A stretch of DNA of 64,000 nucleotides from Haemaphysalis longicornis. Lineage: Eukaryota > Arthropoda > Arachnida > Ixodida > Ixodidae. The stretch lies in the NCBI GenBank assembly GCA_013339765.2, contig CM023449.1, positions 15,785,811 through 15,849,810 of the forward strand, given 5' to 3'. Every line of letters begins with the position of its first letter. The first letter of the stretch is position 1. This document shows, piece after piece, positions 58,931 to 64,000 of the stretch. The translations under genes and the position numbers were made by a program. The notes beneath the pieces were generated by a model. The model made no database searches, was not told where the DNA came from, and saw only the letters and a list, made by a program, of their open reading frames with translations.

Positions 58931-61900
58931 GTATTACTGGGGTAACATATGCCTATTTCCTAGCGCAAATAAAAAGCGAACACAGGTGAAGCATGCGCAC
59001 GAGGCCGGCGCTACACATCAACTGAATATTTCAAAATAACGCACAGAAGCGTCAAAGTTCACGCCACCTAAAATCACATGCTTGTGCGCACATCTCATTA
59101 CTATGCGCAATTCTGCTGAGGATTGCATAGCGCCTCTTCGGTCCACATACTCCTTTTGCGTCCTCGTCTATCTTGCCCTTGGAAATGTGCATTTCATCCA
59201 AATTCCGTCAGGCCGTATGTGTAAACTTTAGTATACGACTGTGCCTAAGAAACATCGGTGTTTTAAGCGTTTGCGCGCCTTTCGCGTGGTAGATCCCGAT
59301 GACCGTGGATCCGAAATTAATTGAACATTTCTTCATGAACAATTGTTCTTAAATCATTAAGCATTATCCTAAACGTAACCCAAAGACGACGATGAGCGCG
59401 CTACAGTGATCTAAAAAAATCAAACATCGAACTTAACAAGAGATGTGGCAATGGGGGAAGCACTTCGACCTCGAGTCCGATAACGTCGCTTTCCCCTGTA
59501 TTTTTCACGTCCATTGTCAGTCGTTGTAGTCGTCAGCTAAACATCGCCATCAAGATAAAAAATTGAACTTGCGTCCTCCATAATCCGCAATTGCAATGCT
59601 CGTACGGCGAGCAGATAATGGGGAGCCCACGTTGTTCTTCGTAATGGGGACAGATTGCGATTACTCACCTCTACAGCTTAAACAGAACGGTGTAGGTGAG
59701 AATGAAAGTGATCGCCGGTGCATTTCATACATTGTGGGAAATATGTAGAACTGGGACACTTGAGTTTACACAAATGAGCTTACTATAATGGTGTCTGAAC
59801 TAAACTGTTGAGAATTGGAGGCCGTGTAACGATACATGGAATCTTTTCCCACGTAACTCACCACGAGCTGCTCTTCCCTGCCAGACGGATATAAAACTTG
59901 ACTCACAGTTGCACATGGTGTGCAGGCATATTCGCAACATAGGCGGCGATTTTCGCTTCGACATAAAGTTACTAGTAAACCGACGCCGAGTACAGCCACT
60001 AGCCTTCGTCGTAGCGACGCCTTGTGCCGCCGGTAAGCTAGCGTGCTCCACGTTGACTTGTAGTCAATGCAGTGTAAACAGCCGCGCTCTATTACCTGAT
60101 GGCTATACTCTGCAAAGCGCAACGACAATGCAGCAAAAACTGTTCAATGTTGATAACTGTCTCCGCGTGCTTGGAGACAGCGGTGACTACATTATCTTCT
60201 AGGGAAACGTTTTGTATAACTGTATAACAGTGCGGAACAGTCTGCCGCATTTATTCTAGAACACAAAACAGCGCGTGAGGTGGACAAGAGAAGTGAACGA
60301 ACGTAGCGCTGACTTTAAACCAGATATTCCTGTATGGAAGCTTCCCGTTCATGCTGCTTGCACCACTTTCACGGCATAGTTTATTTTTGTTCCAGCATGC
60401 CGGGTTTCCGCGAAAACTACCGTCTGCAGTCACATAATGCTTGCTTTGCCAAATTAAACACCCCCAAAAAGCTCAATAACGCACGGTCAGCCTCTGTCGT
60501 CATGTGCCCTACAGCCAGTGCTTATGTACATGAATTATCCCATATATAAAAAATTATAGGTAAAGCAGTCACCAAAGCTGTTTTCACCGCCCCACCCCCA
60601 ACCACAAAGGAGCCTGCCATTCCCTCGCACCCCCCCCCCCCCCCAAAAAAAAAAAAAAAAGGTCAGTACGTAAGCTCGTTTTAAAGGAGTGTTCGAAACA
60701 GGTACGCCGATTCACGGCGTGTCTGTCGTTAGTTCTGCTTAACGTGACCTTGTTTTGTGGTCGCGCCGCAGGTTCCTGTGCATGTATGAGCTTTAATTCG
60801 GACGAGTTCACGAGCTTATCGCACCGAAGTGGAAAAATGGTGGTCTCGGATGATCCACCACCTCCTGGTGACATAGGTCAAACTAGTGGATGTGTTGATA
60901 ATCATTCGGGAAACCATGCTTAATCTTTTCGATAACAGCTCGGTAAATATCAAACTGTGAACTGCTTTGAAATGTGCTTGACATTCGACACTCAAATAAG
61001 CTTCCAAAATGGGCCGCTATTATAACCAGCGTGTGCGTAATGTCCGTGAAGCGTGACACTTTCTTACTATTTGGGATCTGTGGGCCTTTGCTTCCCCAAA
61101 TAAAGTTTACCTCTTGCGCTGTAGCTTATAGTCATTCGATCCATAAGCTGTGTTTGAGTCCTTTATCTGCGATTACCCTCTATATGTTATCTGTTTAAGC
61201 TATTGTCTTATTCATGCACTGTTTTAAAAGCCAATCTCCTGCTTCGATGTAGACAACGATGGCATAATGCATGACAGCTTTTGCGGCTGATTGTATACGC
61301 GCTACCAAAGGTGATATCATGATCGCTGACGCCTTCAAAATAGTTTCATAGCTTCGTGGGGAATTACCACCATCAACGAAGACATGGAATACTATGGCGG
61401 GGACTCCCTTAGAGACTAACTGCCACGTGTCAACCTTGACAACCACGATAATTATTTTAATGAAGTAAGCTTTCCGATCAATTCTAGGCTTTATCGGAAA
61501 CAATCATGATGAGTACGATCATTATATTGTGCGTACACGACAGAGCGAGCTACACTGGGCTCTTAATACAAGGCGGTGCAAAAGCAGCGCTGTGCTGACT
61601 GCCTTTGCTTTTGTTATAATTGAAAACACAAGGAGACGTAATGTGGGGGCTGGAAACATTGTAAACATCGTATGGAAGAACCGCCACAGCACTCAGGCTG
61701 CCAAGCAGAATGTCTGCAGAAAAGGGAAACAGCACGTTCTGAACCAACATGCCGGCCGAATGTTCGGCCGAAACGACCGAGTATTCGGCGGGGACATACC
61801 AAGGACACAGTGGCAGGAAAAACACGAGGAACAACAACGGAAACAAGAACCACACGAAAAGTTTCCTCCCGCAGCAGGATGCAGTGAGAGAAAACATGCA

Positions 61901-63056
61901 GCGAATGGACGTAATTTAGCGACAGAGCGCCCAACGCCGTAAATCCTTGTATCCGTAAAGAAAAAATCGCGCCGTAAGAGGTTTGTTATGCCAATAAACA
62001 TGCGCCATAAATGCCTACGCCAGAGCAAACTGACGTAGGCATTTCCTCTGCGCCGTCCTCATATACTATACGAACTCCCACGTGAACATGGCGTGACGCT
62101 GTTCGGTGGATTCCGCGTGATCACCAATCCGCCACGCACGTGTCCGAGGCGTGTCGAAGATTTCACGCCATGCATTGCTGATCTGCGGTACTGCACGCGG
62201 GCTTCTCACGTGGACAGGGGCGAAGGGGCACCGCTTTTTGTTTTGCTGTCGTTCGTGTGTTCCGGAGCGCTCGCCATGAACTTGGAAACTCTTGCACCGG
62301 CTGTGCGCAGTTCTTCTATCTCTTCACATTTTTTTTTACCTTTTCTGCCTTTCGGCTTCCTTCCGGAGTCACTGGGCTGTTTTGTTCGTCTTGACGGGCT
62401 GCGCAAAAGACAAAAGGAAGGAAGACAAGATGGTACACATTAGTATCGGTACCGTCCTGTCTGTTTTTCATTTTTGTGTATTTCTCTTGTGCGCTGCTTC
62501 TCGAGATGTACAACTGATGCCGACTCACCCAAAAGTCGATTTTTCTGCTGTTGTGCTCCTTATTTGTGGTTGTGGACTAACCCGCCGTTGCGGCTTCGAT
62601 GCCTTTGTACAGCAAATCTGAATACCGTTTAGTGCCAGAGGGTCCTACACAAGTTGGTTTGGCATGGCGACGCGCCGAACGTCCGGACTGAATCTCGCCC
62701 CGCTGTCCAACGACCAGCGGCAGACGTGTACCGACTCAGCTCGAAGCAGCGCGCAGGAGTCGCCTCGCCCTCCGCCTCTTAGGCGGGATCATCTGATGCA
62801 ACCCCTTAGCGTCCATTCGTCGAATTCAGACAGCGGCCAGCGAAGAGCCTTGATTGGAGGAATCTACAATGCTGTCGGCTGAAGCAGAACCCCAGAAATA
62901 TAAACAGCCCGAGGCGCATGCACAAAAGGGGGGGCAATCGACGCAGTCACTGAGCTCAGGCGTGCCTTTGTACGAGCCCTGTAACGCTCTTGTACATATT
63001 GTATATAAATGCTGCTCTAACTAATCTTCCTTCTACTGATAACTAACTAGTTGAAG
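58931..63056. other. No recognisable gene
   Basis: About 4 kb of short frames. A C15/A16 homopolymer junction lies at 60630-60660. A TATATAAA word lies at 63002-63009 downstream of a GC-rich patch (62650-62880), which could be a decayed LTR or leader, but no boundaries could be found. Confidence 0.45.
60630..60660. repeat. Poly-C/poly-A junction
   Basis: About 15 C are followed directly by about 16 A. The run is prone to length error. There is no element head beside it. Confidence 0.8.
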
Positions 63057-63315
63057 TTATGAAGAAGAAATCGGCGTGGGCAGGGCATGTAATGCGAAGG
63101 CAAGATAACCGTTGGTCATTAAGGATAACAGAGTGAATCCCTAGAGAAGGCAAGGGGGCGGCAGAAGCTTAGATGGGCAGATGAGATGAAGAAGTTTGCG
63201 GGGATAAATTGGTCGCAGTTTCCCCTGCAGTAGGTGTAGATAGGCATCTGCTGCTTATGATGATGGTGATGATAATGGTGGTGGTGGTGGTAATGATGAT
63301 GATGATGATGATGAA
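63057..63315 (+). mobile_element. RTE-type LINE, 5'-truncated copy 2
   Basis: It matches the end of copy 1 (58248-58500, opposite strand): AAGAAGAAATCGGCGTGGGC, GTAATGCGAAGGCAAGATAA and GATGAAGAAGTTTGCGGGGA. Internal deletions of about 15 and 40 nt and in-frame stops inactivate it. It ends in ATGATGGTG/(GAT)n at 63257-63312. Confidence 0.85.
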
Positions 63316-63541
63316 CAAATTGTCGCCTCCATCATCATAGAGAGGAGAATAAATCGGGGCCTTAACCATACTCCCTTCGGGGAAAAAGTGGGAGTAGTCG
63401 CATAGATCCAAGTGGAAACCTGGCACAACAGAAGGAAATTCTCCAGCGCAGCATGCGAGAACTCATACCCCGTGTGGTTCAAACCTCCCTGGTCATTGAA
63501 CTCGCCGAGATGAGGTTGCGCTGCAGAGAATACTCTTTGGG
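63316..63541. other. Unassigned
   Basis: A frame is open from 63403 to 63556 on the plus strand (KEILQRSMRELIPRVVQ). It may belong to the LINE end that follows, but I see no family motif. Confidence 0.3.
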
Positions 63542-63880
63542 GTGGCCCCTACGCCGTCTGTGACTGCCTCTTGGCCATCGCAGTACCGCGGCCACGACTC
63601 CTCCTGCCCATTGTGCGACTCCGCCTGCCCATTCTGCGACTCCGCCGTACAGAATGTGAATGTGAAGTATCTGCTGTGGACCTGCCCGGGGCAGCATGAG
63701 ACCCGATTACGGCACCTTCGTGCAACCGGCCTCCGCCATGGCCGCCCTGCAGACCTTCAGCGCTGGTTTCATGGACCATTTCATTGGCAACTTATGGACT
63801 TTATACTCGAAGCACACTTGTTCGTGTACCTGTGAATCGTGCACCGTTATGCCGCAGGGCAAACTTTCGAATAAAAAAAA
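63542..63880 (+). pseudogene. LINE ORF2 C-terminus with polyadenylation signal
   Basis: The frame contains CPLCDSA…CPFCDSAVQ (a duplicated CxxC segment), KYLLWTCPGQHETRLRHL (knuckle second half, HxxxC-type position changed to KYLLWTC), DLQRWFHGPFHWQLMDFI and a stop at 63833. AATAAAAAAAA follows at 63870-63880. It resembles the minus-strand relic at 44409-44950. The CDSACP repeat looks like a short in-frame tandem duplication. Upstream ORF2 is missing. Confidence 0.65.
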
Positions 63881-64000
63881 CCATACTGCCTTTGTAGATG
63901 GCCAGGCTTCACTGTTCCGAGGACAAGGTGGGAAAGCCAGCTTAGAAAGACCGAGTTTTTTTTTTTCAGAATTGTTCCCACGGGGGCTATACGTGAGGAG

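Overview
This window looks like arthropod, most likely ixodid-tick, intergenic DNA. It has no operons, no ribosome-binding-site-led genes and no long intact host reading frame. Nearly everything recognisable is a decayed transposable element: CR1/Jockey-type, I-type (RNase H-bearing) and RTE-type LINEs, a Penelope-like element with a GIY-YIG domain, a Ty3/gypsy element, several tRNA-derived SINEs and short inverted-repeat DNA elements. The tick assignment is inference from this repertoire and from my recollection of tick SINE and Penelope tail sequences. It was not tested by a search.

Layout. 0.1-2.1 kb: a CR1-type reverse transcriptase relic interrupted by two foldback insertions (1063-1285 and 1548-1935). 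2.5-5.5 kb: two LINE 3' ends and a candidate solo LTR. 7.7 kb and 9.5 kb: tRNA-derived SINEs, the second with a 131-bp (GATT)n tail. 12.4-15.0 kb: a minus-strand gypsy relic (LTR, gag, truncated pol). 15.2-16.1 kb: copies of a dispersed unit about 150 bp long. 16.86-23.37 kb: a near-complete I-type LINE (ORF1 with three zinc knuckles; ORF2 with endonuclease, RT and RNase H) bounded by a 13-bp target duplication and carrying a SINE-like insert in its endonuclease. 28.8-29.2 kb: a fresh inverted repeat built of Penelope-like 3' termini. 31.2-37.8 kb: a dense patchwork of SINEs, LINE ends, two opposed copies of a GC-rich element, a second CR1 copy and a Penelope-like GIY-YIG relic. 37.8-51 kb: mostly featureless. 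51.07-51.58 kb: a TTAA-flanked MITE. 52.3-54.2 kb: a minus-strand SINE and LINE RNase H end. 55.06-56.99 kb: a 1.9-kb imperfect palindrome. 58.2-58.9 kb and 63.06-63.3 kb: two opposed RTE ends. 63.5-63.9 kb: another LINE C-terminus.

There is no gene network to describe. The biology is insertion history: elements inside elements, with target duplications that let the order be read. The most unusual structures are the 1.9-kb palindrome, the head-to-head Penelope-type inverted repeat, the two foldback elements nested in one CR1 copy, a 32-bp hairpin flanked by a near-perfect 8-bp duplication, and two CR1 copies that share loss of the same catalytic aspartate. I saw no rRNA gene, no intact tRNA gene, no CRISPR array and no supported host protein-coding exon.
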